DNA of 64,000 nucleotides from Methylotenera sp. (GTDB lineage Bacteria > Pseudomonadota > Gammaproteobacteria > Burkholderiales > Methylophilaceae): assembly GCA_002928535.1 (NCBI GenBank), contig PERG01000004.1, positions 62,001 through 126,000 of the forward strand. Direction: 5' to 3'. Every line of letters starts with the position of its first letter. The first letter of the stretch is position 1. This document shows, piece after piece, positions 10,681 to 19,395 of the stretch. Under the pieces are notes generated by a model. It was not told where the DNA came from. It ran no database searches and saw only the letters and a program-made list of their open reading frames with translations. The translations under genes and the position numbers were made by a program.

Positions 10681-10995
10681 ATGCTTAACACTATAATTCC
10701 CACACATATACCTTTTATCCCAAATCAGAGTCATGACACTGCTAAAGGTGAAGAATTAGATGAGTTTATTAATCGAATTGATGAAGGTGATGACGACGAG
10801 CTGGAGGATTACGAACAAACCGAAACAACGATTAACCAGCCTAAGCATAAATTTCCAGATGATGATTCAAATGTAGGTGATAACCCGATTTACCCGGAAA
10901 ATGATGAAACCACTTTAATAGATGATATCGATTATCCGGATAAAGGAATTGATGATTTAGATGATGACGAAACTACCATCAGCGTCGGGATATAA
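10681..10995 (+). CDS. Small, extremely acidic protein of unknown function
   Basis: A 104-residue protein that I do not recognise. After an ordinary first 20 residues it is dominated by Asp and Glu with Thr, Pro and Asn, and it carries three similar words (TETTI, DETTL, DETTI). No membrane segment, signal peptide or cysteine is seen, so an unstructured cytoplasmic polyanion is the likeliest reading. AAGGAG lies 8 bases before the ATG, and a strong hairpin terminator follows, so it is a genuine single-gene unit. Possible roles such as DNA mimicry or metal/cation binding are guesses from composition only. Confidence 0.7.
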   Translation: MLNTIIPTHIPFIPNQSHDTAKGEELDEFINRIDEGDDDELEDYEQTETTINQPKHKFPDDDSNVGDNPIYPENDETTLIDDIDYPDKGIDDLDDDETTISVGI

Positions 10996-11012
10996 CTACT
11001 TTTCCTAAAATT

Positions 11013-11037
11013 AAAAAGGAGCCTATGGCTCCTTTTT
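11013..11037. terminator. Bidirectional intrinsic terminator
   Basis: Perfect inverted repeat AAAAAGGAGCC-TAT-GGCTCCTTTTT between two convergent genes. The A/T runs on both flanks let it serve the acidic protein gene on the plus strand and the Crp-family gene on the minus strand. Confidence 0.9.
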
Positions 11038-11062
11038 GGTTCTTATATATTCAGCAAATTTT

Positions 11063-11782
11063 TCACTTAATCTTGGGTAGTAGTCGATTGTATTCTTCGG
11101 TCACTGCGCCATAACACTCACATACGCGCTTTTTAAGTTTATTTAAATTGGCTACCGTCACGCGCCCGCGGGGGTTCACGATAATGCCATCTTTCAGTAA
11201 TTTCCCCACCGCATCAGTAATAGATTCTCTTCTCACACCAAGTAACTTAGCGATCAATGAATGGGTGATAGCCACTTGGTTTTCAGGTAAGCGATCAATA
11301 CTCATCAATAACCAGCGACAAAGTTGCTGTTCTAAAGAATGGTGTTGATTGCAAACTGCCGTTTGAGAGGTCTGTGCGATCAATGCTTGGGTGTAAAGTA
11401 GGGCAATCCGCTGGAGTTGGCCACCTAGGGCAAATTCCCGTTTTAATGTACTTCTACTCAGGCGGTAAGCTTTTCCCGCACATTGAATTTCCGTACTGCT
11501 AGGCATACTTTCCCCACCCATGTAGATCGAGATACCCACCATGCCTTCGTTTCCAACAATAGCAATTTCGCTTGAAGTCCCGTCTTCCAAATCGTAAATA
11601 AGTGAAACGATGCCACTGATGGGAAAGTGAATATACTTCACATGATCACCCGCCTCGGAAATGGTCCAACCAAGCGGCATTTCTACCAGTTCCAAGTCCG
11701 GGAGAATGCGCTCGTACTCTTCTTTACTTAAGGCGGCCAGTATATTGTTGTGTCTAGGGTCGTCGGGGGCTAGTTTTGCCAT
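11063..11782 (-). CDS. Crp/Fnr-family transcriptional regulator
   Basis: A 239-residue regulator: a cyclic-nucleotide-binding-like beta roll in the first 140 residues (WTISEAGDHVKYIHFPISGIV) and a C-terminal winged helix-turn-helix with SLIAKLLGVRRESITDAVGK (about residues 180-200). The N-terminal cysteine cluster of Fnr is absent, so it is not an iron-sulfur oxygen sensor. The cAMP-contacting Arg-Ser pair of Crp is not evident either, leaving the ligand unknown. Regulators of this shape are common in betaproteobacteria near stress genes. It is a single gene with its own terminator, and the ATG at 11782 begins MAKLAPDDPRHNNILAALS. Confidence 0.85.
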   Translation of the reverse strand: MAKLAPDDPRHNNILAALSKEEYERILPDLELVEMPLGWTISEAGDHVKYIHFPISGIVSLIYDLEDGTSSEIAIVGNEGMVGISIYMGGESMPSSTEIQCAGKAYRLSRSTLKREFALGGQLQRIALLYTQALIAQTSQTAVCNQHHSLEQQLCRWLLMSIDRLPENQVAITHSLIAKLLGVRRESITDAVGKLLKDGIIVNPRGRVTVANLNKLKKRVCECYGAVTEEYNRLLPKIK

Positions 11783-11908
11783 GATGGAAAATAATTAGAT
11801 GAAAAACGCTATATTAAGTTACTTTGACAATTAACTTCTTGGCGAGACTCAATATAGTAAAATTTTTAGATAAATGTTGATTTCAAAAGTGCCTGGGAGT
11901 GAACCACG

Positions 11909-11939
11909 CAGGTAGGCCACTGCTCATGCTGCCTACCTG
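11909..11939. terminator. Stem-loop downstream of the autotransporter gene
   Basis: Inverted repeat CAGGTAGGC (11909-11917) and GCCTACCTG (11931-11939) with a 13-base loop, 15 bp past the autotransporter stop. There is no clear T-run, so it may be a weak or factor-assisted terminator or an mRNA-stabilising hairpin. Confidence 0.45.
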
Positions 11940-11953
11940 TCATACCATTCAAT

Positions 11954-14071
11954 TTAGAAATTTAAATTGGCAATCAAAGAAAATTGATGTGATGAATAGT
12001 CACTATCGTTCCATTTATAGTCGTAAAGGCCTTTCACAGACCAGGCGTTATTTTCACAATTGCAATACAGCATGGTGAACCCAGCGCCTACATTATATAA
12101 ATCACGGTCTTGTTTGATCCCTTGTGCATTGATTACTGTGTTGTCACCACCGATGAATCTCGCGCTTTGCTCCATGGTTGTTGATTTGAAATCATGAAAC
12201 CATCTAGCATGTACTTCTGGTGATATTGAACCCGTAGAGGTTTTAATCGTACGTTCAGCTTTCACACCAACGCTAGACTGCAAAAAGTTGTAGTTTTGAT
12301 TATCTACACTTAAGCTGCCAAAACCTTTTTCATCAAAATCATCAACGTTGATGCGTGTAGCCTGCAAAGAGACCAGTGGTGTGATCGTGGTTTCATTAGC
12401 ATAAAAGTGTTTACCAACTGCGACCAGCGCACTGTAATGTTTACCGCTATAGTCCGCACTGATTTTCTCATTCAGATTGAAACTAGGAACGCTGATGTAA
12501 CGATTGCTATCGTATTTATCTATCCCAGCAGTTAATGCTGTGCGCACAAACCATGGCTGTGGAGCATATTCAAAATAACCCATCGCCTGATACGAATCGA
12601 CCTTAGTTCTGGCGCCTGAGTTATTGTCATCAATATGGGTATTTGTATAACCGCCTGCGACACCAATACGTGAAGCATCACCTATGGGTACATCGTAACC
12701 CAGTGCTAAACCAGACGCTGTAGTGTCATAACCACTTACGTTTCCTCTATCACCTTGATCACCGATGCTTCCCATCACTTTGCCCCAGCCTCTATTTTGA
12801 TTTTGGTCATCGCAAGTATTAAGTTTTGGGTCGTTACGATATTGACTAGGCGAGCAGCTGTTATTGCAGCACTGATTCTGTACTTCATCAAAACGCGCCA
12901 TTACTTGATCTTCAAGCATACGTGTCGCTTGACCTGCAACCCACGGAGCTGCAAGGCTGGTATTACCGGGGTTAAACTGGGATAAAGAATTGATGAAAGC
13001 TTGAGGATCATTAGATAGGATCGCAAGCGCGTTTTGCACTTCAACCGGTGCGCCCTCAAGGGCTGCAGCTGCAGGCGTATTAACAATAGCCGCAAAAGGT
13101 GTAACACTGACAAGTCGTATATCTACGTTACCAAGGATGGTTGGATCGCCAGAGAACGTATAGCGAGGGTTGTTATTTACCACCGATACTGGCGCAGCGT
13201 TAGTGCCTGAAGGAGCTGTAACGATACGATATACCTGGCCACTGGTTAATGCGCCGGTTACGGTAGGAATGACCGTGATGCCGCCTGCGTCGATCGCAGA
13301 ATTGCCTGTTAGAACGATCCTACCGAAGGTTGCATCACTCGCAAACGTGGTGTTGATAACGCCACCGAAATTAGTTGTTAAAGCACCATCTATATCTAGC
13401 CTGTTAATGCCCAGGCTAAATTGTCTAGTCTGTACAGCACCTATGATATCGGCGTTTCCACCGGCAACATTAATTTGCTTCAAGCCGTTGGCTCCACCAA
13501 TGGCACCATCCACAATGCTTCCACCGTTAAGTGTCAGCGTACCCGTATTGGCCGTATTGGTTGTGATGGCACTAGTGAATACCTGATTGGCACCAACATT
13601 GATAAAACCATCGCCATCAAAGTTAGTACTGGCCGCTACAATACCCGGGTTAAGGCTTCCATTAAAATTAACAGTCCCCGTGCCGCTTAGATTAAATGAC
13701 GTTGTGAAAACATCGCCATTAAAATTCACTGTGGTTGCATTTGCCCCAGCAGTGATGTTAAGAAATCTAATCAAACTGGTGCCGGTAAAACCAGTCACAG
13801 TTGAATTACCTTCAAACAGGATGCTTGCCACGTTATTGATATTGCTGGTAATACCACCGCCCACGTCATTTTGCGTATTAATATTAATGCCGGGTCTTAT
13901 AGTCAGTAGACCTGCGCCAGTCGTATCAACCCCAGTTGCTTGGCCTACACTATCACCTGGTGCATCACCAAAAAAGTATGGAAGGGCAACACCAGGTTGA
14001 CGTGCCATACTTGTAGGTGCCCAAGTAGCCAATGCGCTCAATACCGCCAGCGATAATAGTTTTATTTTCAT
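11954..14071 (-). CDS. Autotransporter (type V secretion) outer membrane protein
   Basis: A protein of about 705 residues with a signal peptide ending near SMA-RQPG, a Gly/Asn/Thr-rich beta-helix-like passenger with many NFNG, NGG and INVG repeats, and a C-terminal beta-barrel of about 280 residues that ends ...FSLIANLNF, with the terminal aromatic typical of barrels inserted by the Bam machinery. I take the ATG at 14071, which has AAAGGTG just upstream; an in-frame GTG at 14080 is less likely. Unusually for an exported passenger it has a cysteine cluster (CCNNSC plus another Cys) just before the barrel, and a second one (YCNCEN) inside it. Adhesin or autoaggregation roles are possible but not shown. 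Confidence 0.85.
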   Translation of the reverse strand: MKIKLLSLAVLSALATWAPTSMARQPGVALPYFFGDAPGDSVGQATGVDTTGAGLLTIRPGININTQNDVGGGITSNINNVASILFEGNSTVTGFTGTSLIRFLNITAGANATTVNFNGDVFTTSFNLSGTGTVNFNGSLNPGIVAASTNFDGDGFINVGANQVFTSAITTNTANTGTLTLNGGSIVDGAIGGANGLKQINVAGGNADIIGAVQTRQFSLGINRLDIDGALTTNFGGVINTTFASDATFGRIVLTGNSAIDAGGITVIPTVTGALTSGQVYRIVTAPSGTNAAPVSVVNNNPRYTFSGDPTILGNVDIRLVSVTPFAAIVNTPAAAALEGAPVEVQNALAILSNDPQAFINSLSQFNPGNTSLAAPWVAGQATRMLEDQVMARFDEVQNQCCNNSCSPSQYRNDPKLNTCDDQNQNRGWGKVMGSIGDQGDRGNVSGYDTTASGLALGYDVPIGDASRIGVAGGYTNTHIDDNNSGARTKVDSYQAMGYFEYAPQPWFVRTALTAGIDKYDSNRYISVPSFNLNEKISADYSGKHYSALVAVGKHFYANETTITPLVSLQATRINVDDFDEKGFGSLSVDNQNYNFLQSSVGVKAERTIKTSTGSISPEVHARWFHDFKSTTMEQSARFIGGDNTVINAQGIKQDRDLYNVGAGFTMLYCNCENNAWSVKGLYDYKWNDSDYSSHQFSLIANLNF

Positions 14072-14282
14072 GACAAACACCTTTAATTAACTCATTTTGA
14101 CAAAGCAAAATGCTTTATTCTGAATGCAGTCTAGTAGGTGTTAATCAAATAGTTTGGTCCGGTAGCGCACCTTTTCAGCCATTATATGAATATATATATC
14201 TGCTGACCCTAAAACTTGGTTGGTAATGAAGCGGGTTGTGATTGACAAGCAGGCTGGCATTAATACTAGGTCGCCCTGAACT

Positions 14283-16544
14283 TTAGGCCTCAAGCTTGGG
14301 TTTTAGCCATAAGCTAACAAAGAACCAAGCTAATGAGAGCGCACCAATACTGAAAATAACATCACCTGGTACTCTCATCCAAACCAGCGTTTCAATGATG
14401 GGTTTTTGCATAAAATCCGCAGAGCGAGCATACCAGTAACCTTTATCTAATGCCGCCAAAAGTTGTAAGGTGCCGATGGGCAGAAGTGTCAATAATGCCA
14501 TGAGGGCCAAGCCAATGTTAAGCGACCAAAAGCTGAGCTTTAATACGCGCTCATCCCAGACAAGATCAGGCTTGATGCCACGCAGGCAATACAGCACAAG
14601 TCCTATACCTAACATCCCATATACACCAAATAATGCTGCATGGCCATGCAGCGGCGTTAAGTTTAAGCCTTGCATGTAATACAACGAGAGCGGCGGGTTG
14701 ATGAGAAATCCTAATAAACCTGCACCTACAATATTCCAGAAAGTAACCGCTAAAAAGAACATCACAGGCCAGCGATAGCGCGTCATCCACGGCGTTGCAC
14801 TGCCTAATTGATAATAGTGATAAGCCTCAAAACCGATGTAGGCTAGTGGGACGACTTCAAGCGCGGAGAAACTGGCGCCTAGAGCCAGCACCGCGATGGG
14901 TGTGCCACTAAAGTACAGGTGGTGCAAAGTCCCCAGCACGCCACCGGCCATAAAGATAATGGTCGCGAATAATACTGCCACGGTCGCCGTCTTGATAGGG
15001 AGCAGCCCCAAGCGCGTAAAAATGACTGCGAGCACTGCGGTGGCAAACACTTCAAAGAAACCTTCCACCCATAGATGCACTAACCACCAGCGCCAATATT
15101 CAATGGTGGAGATATGGCTATGTTCATTTGAAATTAATGCTGCACCATAGAACAGCCCAATCGCCACCGTGGAGAGCATCAGCAGCGCAACGATAGAGCG
15201 GGATTCTCCCCCATGACGCAGCGTAGGCCAAAGTGCGCGACCTACAAGAACCAGCCATAAGATCAGGCCGACAAACAGATACCATTGCCAGGCACGTCCC
15301 ATATCGGAAAATTCCCAACCTTGGTGACCAAACCAGAAGTTGTATTCCAAGCCCATTTTTTGCATGACGGCAAACCATTGGCCGGTGAATGAGCCCACGA
15401 CAATGATGATTAATGAGACCCAGAGGAAATTGACGCCTAATCGCTGAAATTTGGGTTCATGCCCGGAAATGGCTGGGGCAATATAGAGGCCGGTGGCTAA
15501 CCAAGCGGTGGCAATCCATAGTACCGCCAGTTGCGTATGCCAGGTTCGAGTCAAGGCATAAGGCAAAATGTTTGAAAGGTTAAAACCGTATTGTTGCTGG
15601 CCTTCAATTTGATAATGCGCGGTGATGCTGCCTAATAGAATCTGTAGCAAGAATAGCCCTAGCAATAGCCAAAAGTATTTGGCGGTAGCTCGCATGGAGG
15701 GGGTCACGACCATAGCGCGGACCGGGTCTATCTCAGGTAAAACGAATTTCTCCTGGTCTTTGCCTTCGGGATGGTTTTGTGAAACCGCATAATGCCAGCC
15801 CATTAATGCAATGCCCGCAATCAGGAAGATCACACTGAATGCCGACCACACAAACGTACTGGCGGGCGGGCGGTTACCCACTAACGGTTCGGCCGGCCAG
15901 TTGTTGGTATAGCTAATCTCACTATTAGGCCGTTGGGTCACAGTGGCCCAGGACGTCCACCAGAAAAAAGCGGTGAGGGCTTGCCGATGTTCTGCATCGG
16001 GCACGGTATTATTTTTCATGGCATAGGCTTCTCGTAAGCCCGCCGTTGAAGCCTCATTGCCAAACAGGCGTTCATAATGACTGGCGACCTGCTGGATCGC
16101 CTCGGCTCTATCATTATCTAGCGTGACGGTTTGGGTGCTTGCATCATAGGTATTTTGACGCATACGGCTTTGCAGCCGACCCTGTAGTTTTGCCTGACTT
16201 TCTTGAGATAGCTCAGCATATTGTGATGCACCCTCTGTGCTTTGCGTCCAAATGTTGAGCAGCGCAACCGCTTCACGATGCAGCCAGTCAGCGCTCCAGT
16301 CTGGGGCTACGTAGCTGCCGTGTCCCCATATCGAACCCAATTGCATGCCACCAAATGACTGCCAGACTTGCCGGCCTTTTTGAATATCCGCCAGACTGTA
16401 AATTACTTTGCCATCCTGATTCACCACTTGCTTGGGCATCGGCGGCGCTTCGCGATAGATTTCCGAGCCAGTCCAGAGCAAGGTACTAAATGAAAGGGCT
16501 AATAGAACTCCGAGGTAGATCCATAACTTCTTCGTGCTATTCAT
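14283..16544 (-). CDS. norB: Quinol-dependent nitric oxide reductase (qNor)
   Basis: A 753-residue single-subunit nitric oxide reductase that reduces 2 NO to N2O with quinol electrons at the inner membrane. It has the N-terminal extension of quinol-type enzymes (transmembrane helix, then a large periplasmic part to about residue 225) fused to the 12-helix NorB core. Heme and non-heme iron ligands are visible: WHTQ (H336), H490 with E494 and E498 in HLWVEGFFEVF, and H541-H542 in TLHHLYFSG. It lies 100 bp downstream of hmp on the same strand, and NsrR is next, so a NO-detoxification role is more likely than full denitrification. No NsrR palindrome precedes it, which suggests co-transcription with hmp. 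Confidence 0.95.
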   Translation of the reverse strand: MNSTKKLWIYLGVLLALSFSTLLWTGSEIYREAPPMPKQVVNQDGKVIYSLADIQKGRQVWQSFGGMQLGSIWGHGSYVAPDWSADWLHREAVALLNIWTQSTEGASQYAELSQESQAKLQGRLQSRMRQNTYDASTQTVTLDNDRAEAIQQVASHYERLFGNEASTAGLREAYAMKNNTVPDAEHRQALTAFFWWTSWATVTQRPNSEISYTNNWPAEPLVGNRPPASTFVWSAFSVIFLIAGIALMGWHYAVSQNHPEGKDQEKFVLPEIDPVRAMVVTPSMRATAKYFWLLLGLFLLQILLGSITAHYQIEGQQQYGFNLSNILPYALTRTWHTQLAVLWIATAWLATGLYIAPAISGHEPKFQRLGVNFLWVSLIIIVVGSFTGQWFAVMQKMGLEYNFWFGHQGWEFSDMGRAWQWYLFVGLILWLVLVGRALWPTLRHGGESRSIVALLMLSTVAIGLFYGAALISNEHSHISTIEYWRWWLVHLWVEGFFEVFATAVLAVIFTRLGLLPIKTATVAVLFATIIFMAGGVLGTLHHLYFSGTPIAVLALGASFSALEVVPLAYIGFEAYHYYQLGSATPWMTRYRWPVMFFLAVTFWNIVGAGLLGFLINPPLSLYYMQGLNLTPLHGHAALFGVYGMLGIGLVLYCLRGIKPDLVWDERVLKLSFWSLNIGLALMALLTLLPIGTLQLLAALDKGYWYARSADFMQKPIIETLVWMRVPGDVIFSIGALSLAWFFVSLWLKPKLEA

Positions 16545-16602
16545 ATTATTCTTTCAGGGAGCTGATTAAATCGTTCTGGCGTGATGCCGATAGCAAGCGG
16601 TG

Positions 16603-16645
16603 CAGGGTAGGATGCTGGTTCCCACCCTGAAATACAACGTATTTC
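16603..16645. repeat. Two stem-loops between hmp and norB
   Basis: GAAATAC-AAC-GTATTTC (16629-16645) abuts the hmp stop, and CAGGGT (16603-16608) pairs with ACCCTG (16624-16629), extendable with one mismatch. No T-run follows, so these may be mRNA processing or partial attenuation structures rather than a terminator. Confidence 0.4.
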
Positions 16646-17934
16646 TAACTAATGCGATTGCCGGCCGAATCAAACGGACATTTCATCTGCGCTTTCATGT
16701 TCTCTAAGGGGGTCTCTAAATCCTGACGTGGGCCAAAAAACTCAAAATGCACTTGTGACGCTGGGATACCCCACGTTAATAACTCTCGGTATATGCTGAC
16801 CATAAATGGCTGCGGACCACAGAAAAAATAATCAGCATCGCGTTGCGGCACTTTTGATTCAATCAGGGCAGCGTCGATAAACCCAGTATCTACATTTCCA
16901 CCTGGCGTAATGTCAGTGGCTATCGGATCGCTGTAACGGTAATGCACGCTTAAATTGGCATGCTGAACGGACAATTGATCAATCGTTTTTTTGAAGGCTT
17001 GCGAGGCCTCATTGAGGCTGCCATGAATGAAGATGATCTGCCGCTCCGGCATCGCTTCCAATGCGCTGAGTAGCATGCTGAAAACCGGGGTAATGCCCAC
17101 ACCAGCCGCTAATAGCACCAGTGGACGCTCATGCTTTTCCGTAAGGTCCAGAAAGAACTCACCGCAGGGCGCGGCAATTTCAAGTGTACTACCCACATTA
17201 ACTTCGTGATGAAGGTAATTGGATACGAATCCATCGGGTGCCTCAGCTTGCAAGCCTGTCTCGCGCTTCACACTGATACGAAACCAGCTTTGTCCTGATT
17301 TATCGGATAGGCTGTAATTGCGCATGGTGGTGGAGCCGTCAGCAGTCTGTACCCGCACAGTAATATATTGGCCAGGTTTGAATTTCGGTAAGGCGCTTCC
17401 ATCAGTGGGTACTAGATAAAACGAAGTGATCACATCACTTTCTTTTTCTTTGCTAGCCACACGGAATGATTTAAATCCTTCCCAGCCGCCCGGCATCGCC
17501 ACATGTTCGCTGTAAATCTGTTTATCCCGGCCAATCATAATGTCAGCTAAAAACCCATAAGCCTCCGCCCAGGCATTGACCACCTCATCTGTCGCGCCTT
17601 CACCTAGTATCTCCCGAATGGAGGCCAACAAGTTTTCCCCAACGATTGGATAGTGCTCTGGTTTGATTTGCAGCGATACATGTTTCTGCGCAATCAATTC
17701 AACAGCGCCACCTAACATTTCCAGGTTATCGATATTGGCCGCATAAGCACAGATCGCGCCTGCCAATGCTTTCTGTTGCAAACCAGCCGCTTGATTAGCC
17801 GGGTTAAAGTAGGGAGCCACTTCCGGGTTGTGGGAGAACATCCGTTTATAAAAATGCTTGGTTAATGTTTCACCGTGCTCTTGCAGTATAGGGGCTGTGG
17901 ATTTGACGATTGCAATGGTTTGATCACTTAACAT
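16645..17934 (-). CDS. hmp: Flavohemoglobin, nitric oxide dioxygenase
   Basis: A 429-residue flavohemoglobin that converts NO and O2 to nitrate using NAD(P)H and FAD. The globin domain (1-140) has the proximal histidine H85 in AQKHVSL. It is followed by a ferredoxin-reductase-like FAD domain with RNYSLS and an NAD domain with AAGVGITP and a C-terminal FEFFGP. About 25 extra residues follow, with a Cys (MKCPFD). GAGAG precedes the ATG. It has its own promoter, because a terminator separates it from nsrR, and a degenerate NsrR-like palindrome lies just upstream, fitting NO induction. Confidence 0.95.
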   Translation of the reverse strand: MLSDQTIAIVKSTAPILQEHGETLTKHFYKRMFSHNPEVAPYFNPANQAAGLQQKALAGAICAYAANIDNLEMLGGAVELIAQKHVSLQIKPEHYPIVGENLLASIREILGEGATDEVVNAWAEAYGFLADIMIGRDKQIYSEHVAMPGGWEGFKSFRVASKEKESDVITSFYLVPTDGSALPKFKPGQYITVRVQTADGSTTMRNYSLSDKSGQSWFRISVKRETGLQAEAPDGFVSNYLHHEVNVGSTLEIAAPCGEFFLDLTEKHERPLVLLAAGVGITPVFSMLLSALEAMPERQIIFIHGSLNEASQAFKKTIDQLSVQHANLSVHYRYSDPIATDITPGGNVDTGFIDAALIESKVPQRDADYFFCGPQPFMVSIYRELLTWGIPASQVHFEFFGPRQDLETPLENMKAQMKCPFDSAGNRIS

Positions 17935-17949
17935 TTAGTTCTCTCAGTT

Positions 17950-17972
17950 AATAGGTATTTTAAATACCACAT
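17950..17972. promoter_or_regulatory. Degenerate NsrR-like operator before hmp
   Basis: The core GGTATTT-T-AAATACC (17954-17968) is a perfect inverted repeat with a single central base, the same 11-1-11 geometry as the site before nsrR, with several mismatches in the outer arms. It lies 16-38 bases upstream of the hmp start codon. Confidence 0.5.
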
Positions 17973-17977
17973 TTAAA

Positions 17978-18008
17978 GCAAAAAATAAGAGCAGTAGGCC
18001 ACTGCTCT
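17978..18008 (-). terminator. Intrinsic terminator of nsrR
   Basis: On the minus strand AGAGCAGT-GGCCT-ACTGCTCT is followed by TTATTTTTTG. It lies between the nsrR stop and the hmp start, so the two genes are separately transcribed. Confidence 0.85.
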
Positions 18009-18021
18009 GTGTATGGGTTGG

Positions 18022-18501
18022 TTAATGAAGTGGTTGTACGATAGAACTATCCAAATATATTTGCATAAAGCTTTTTTGCATCATGACAATCTCTTTTGCC
18101 GCCTGTCCATCGGTCACATCTGCCAGCGTCACTTGATCCAGCACATTGAAGAAAGCCGCATACGCATTGGCAAGTAATGTTCTGAGTTCGCATCCCGTTT
18201 TAAGTCTGCATTTCAGTTTGTCACAGTCAATCACTTCAGTATGACCTTCAAGCACTCTCAGCACTTGGCCCATATTGATATGAGAGGGAGCCATGGCTAA
18301 ACGCAGGCCACCTGACCTGCCTCTCATCGCCGCAATCCAGCCATGCTTGGCCAACTTGGCAGCCACCTTGGCTAAATGATTCCTTGGTATGTTGAACTGA
18401 CTGGATACTTCCGCCAAGGTAATCGCAGGCGCTTCTCTTCGCTCATTGGCGAGATACATTAGAAGGCGTAGGCCTATATCGGAGAACTGGGTAAGTTGCA
18501 T
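18022..18501 (-). CDS. nsrR: NsrR, Rrf2-family NO-sensing repressor
   Basis: A 159-residue Rrf2-family winged-helix repressor. The opening MQLTQFSDIGLRLLMYLA and the helix-turn-helix around FNIPRNHLAKVAAKLAKHGWI are typical of NsrR. Cys residues around positions 89-103 (IDCDKLKCRLKTGCEL) fit the [2Fe-2S] or [4Fe-4S] ligands through which NsrR senses NO. Gene order (nsrR, hmp, qNor) and a near-ideal NsrR palindrome directly upstream support the identification and autoregulation. Confidence 0.93.
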   Translation of the reverse strand: MQLTQFSDIGLRLLMYLANERREAPAITLAEVSSQFNIPRNHLAKVAAKLAKHGWIAAMRGRSGGLRLAMAPSHINMGQVLRVLEGHTEVIDCDKLKCRLKTGCELRTLLANAYAAFFNVLDQVTLADVTDGQAAKEIVMMQKSFMQIYLDSSIVQPLH

Positions 18502-18518
18502 GTTCCGCAGTGTAGTAT

Positions 18519-18541
18519 AAGTTGCATTTTAAATGCAACTT
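18519..18541. promoter_or_regulatory. NsrR operator upstream of nsrR
   Basis: Perfect inverted repeat with arms AAGTTGCATTT (18519-18529) and AAATGCAACTT (18531-18541) around a central T. This is the 11-1-11 structure of known NsrR sites, starting 18 bp upstream of the nsrR start codon. Confidence 0.85.
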
Positions 18542-18549
18542 TATATTAA

Positions 18550-18609
18550 ATATATGGCGAATTTAACCCTTCATTTGTATTTGAGTTAAGCATAAGTCAG
18601 GCCATATAT
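18550..18609. repeat. Inverted repeat between nsrR and the PEP-CTERM gene
   Basis: ATATATGGC (18550-18558) and GCCATATAT (18601-18609) form 9-bp arms separated by 42 bases. It could be a regulator site pair or a weak hairpin; no role is evident. Confidence 0.35.
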
Positions 18610-18620
18610 ATGCTCAAAGT

Positions 18621-18636
18621 TAGTTCGTTCGGACTA
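18621..18636. promoter_or_regulatory. TAGTCC-N4-GGACTA-type palindrome before a PEP-CTERM gene
   Basis: TAGTTCGTTCGGACTA, with one mismatch between the arms, lies 53 bp before the start codon at 18689. The same element occurs before the other PEP-CTERM gene and at the PP-loop/flippase locus, so it is a candidate shared operator. Confidence 0.5.
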
Positions 18637-18688
18637 TATAACTTCCCAGAGCTAAAGTTGTAATCTGACTGAATGTTAAGGAAATAAT

Positions 18689-19345
18689 ATGACTACTCGA
18701 CTTATAGGTGTACTTGCAATATTGATCATGTCATTAAGCGTTAACGCTTATGCAGGTTATCAGTACACGTATACGGCAAATCAATTCTCTTACTTAAATA
18801 CGCTTCAAGGAAATGGGGATTTGACGGGAACGGAATTAACAAAAGATGATTTTGTTACGGTCGTAATAAAGAGTAACGATTTACTTTCTGTTTCGACCAA
18901 TTTTATTACGGATGCTACAGTGGAATTTTTTTGCAGTGACTATTACAAGAAAGCGTTAGAAACCAGCTTTTCAGGACCGGTCGCCAGGCTCTCCCAACTC
19001 GCTATTAGCAGTTTCGACGCTAATGGCTTACCGCTAACCTGGTCAATGCGGTACAACGAATTCACTAATACAGAATTAATTCCAGACTATAAAGCCTATG
19101 AAGGATACGGCTTCTCATCGTATTCAGATGGCACTTACATGGATGACTCGGCGAGTTATGTGTTGGTAGAGCCAATTGCCCAAGTGAATGTATTCACCAC
19201 CTATGGGCAATCCAATGTGTCTGGAAGATGGACCATCTCACAATTCGATGGCCCGGTTTCTCCTGTACCGGAGGTCCCTGTGAGCGCAATGTTTTTGACT
19301 GGGATGGGGATTCTTGCTTTTATAGCAGCGAAAAAGAGTGCTTAA
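18689..19345 (+). CDS. PEP-CTERM sorting-domain protein (exosortase substrate)
   Basis: A 218-residue secreted protein with a signal peptide (MTTRLIGVLAILIMSLSVNA, cleaved near AYA-GYQ) and a C-terminal tripartite sorting signal: VPEVP, a hydrophobic helix (AMFLTGMGILAFIAA) and a basic end (KKSA). The motif is VPEV rather than VPEP, so it is a variant. The middle is Tyr/Ser/Asp-rich with no domain I recognise. Exosortase B, encoded about 41 kb away at 59529-60446, is the obvious processing enzyme. It is a single gene, divergent from nsrR, with a palindromic candidate operator 53 bp upstream. Confidence 0.8.
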   Translation: MTTRLIGVLAILIMSLSVNAYAGYQYTYTANQFSYLNTLQGNGDLTGTELTKDDFVTVVIKSNDLLSVSTNFITDATVEFFCSDYYKKALETSFSGPVARLSQLAISSFDANGLPLTWSMRYNEFTNTELIPDYKAYEGYGFSSYSDGTYMDDSASYVLVEPIAQVNVFTTYGQSNVSGRWTISQFDGPVSPVPEVPVSAMFLTGMGILAFIAAKKSA

Positions 19346-19395
19346 TATTGGTGTAAATGTATTCTAAAGGTGAAGCCCGCTTGGCATAGGAAGTA

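Noticed and set aside
14072-14080. GTG start of the autotransporter at 14080
   Set aside because: The AAAGGTG ribosome site would lie within the gene; the ATG at 14071 fits it well.
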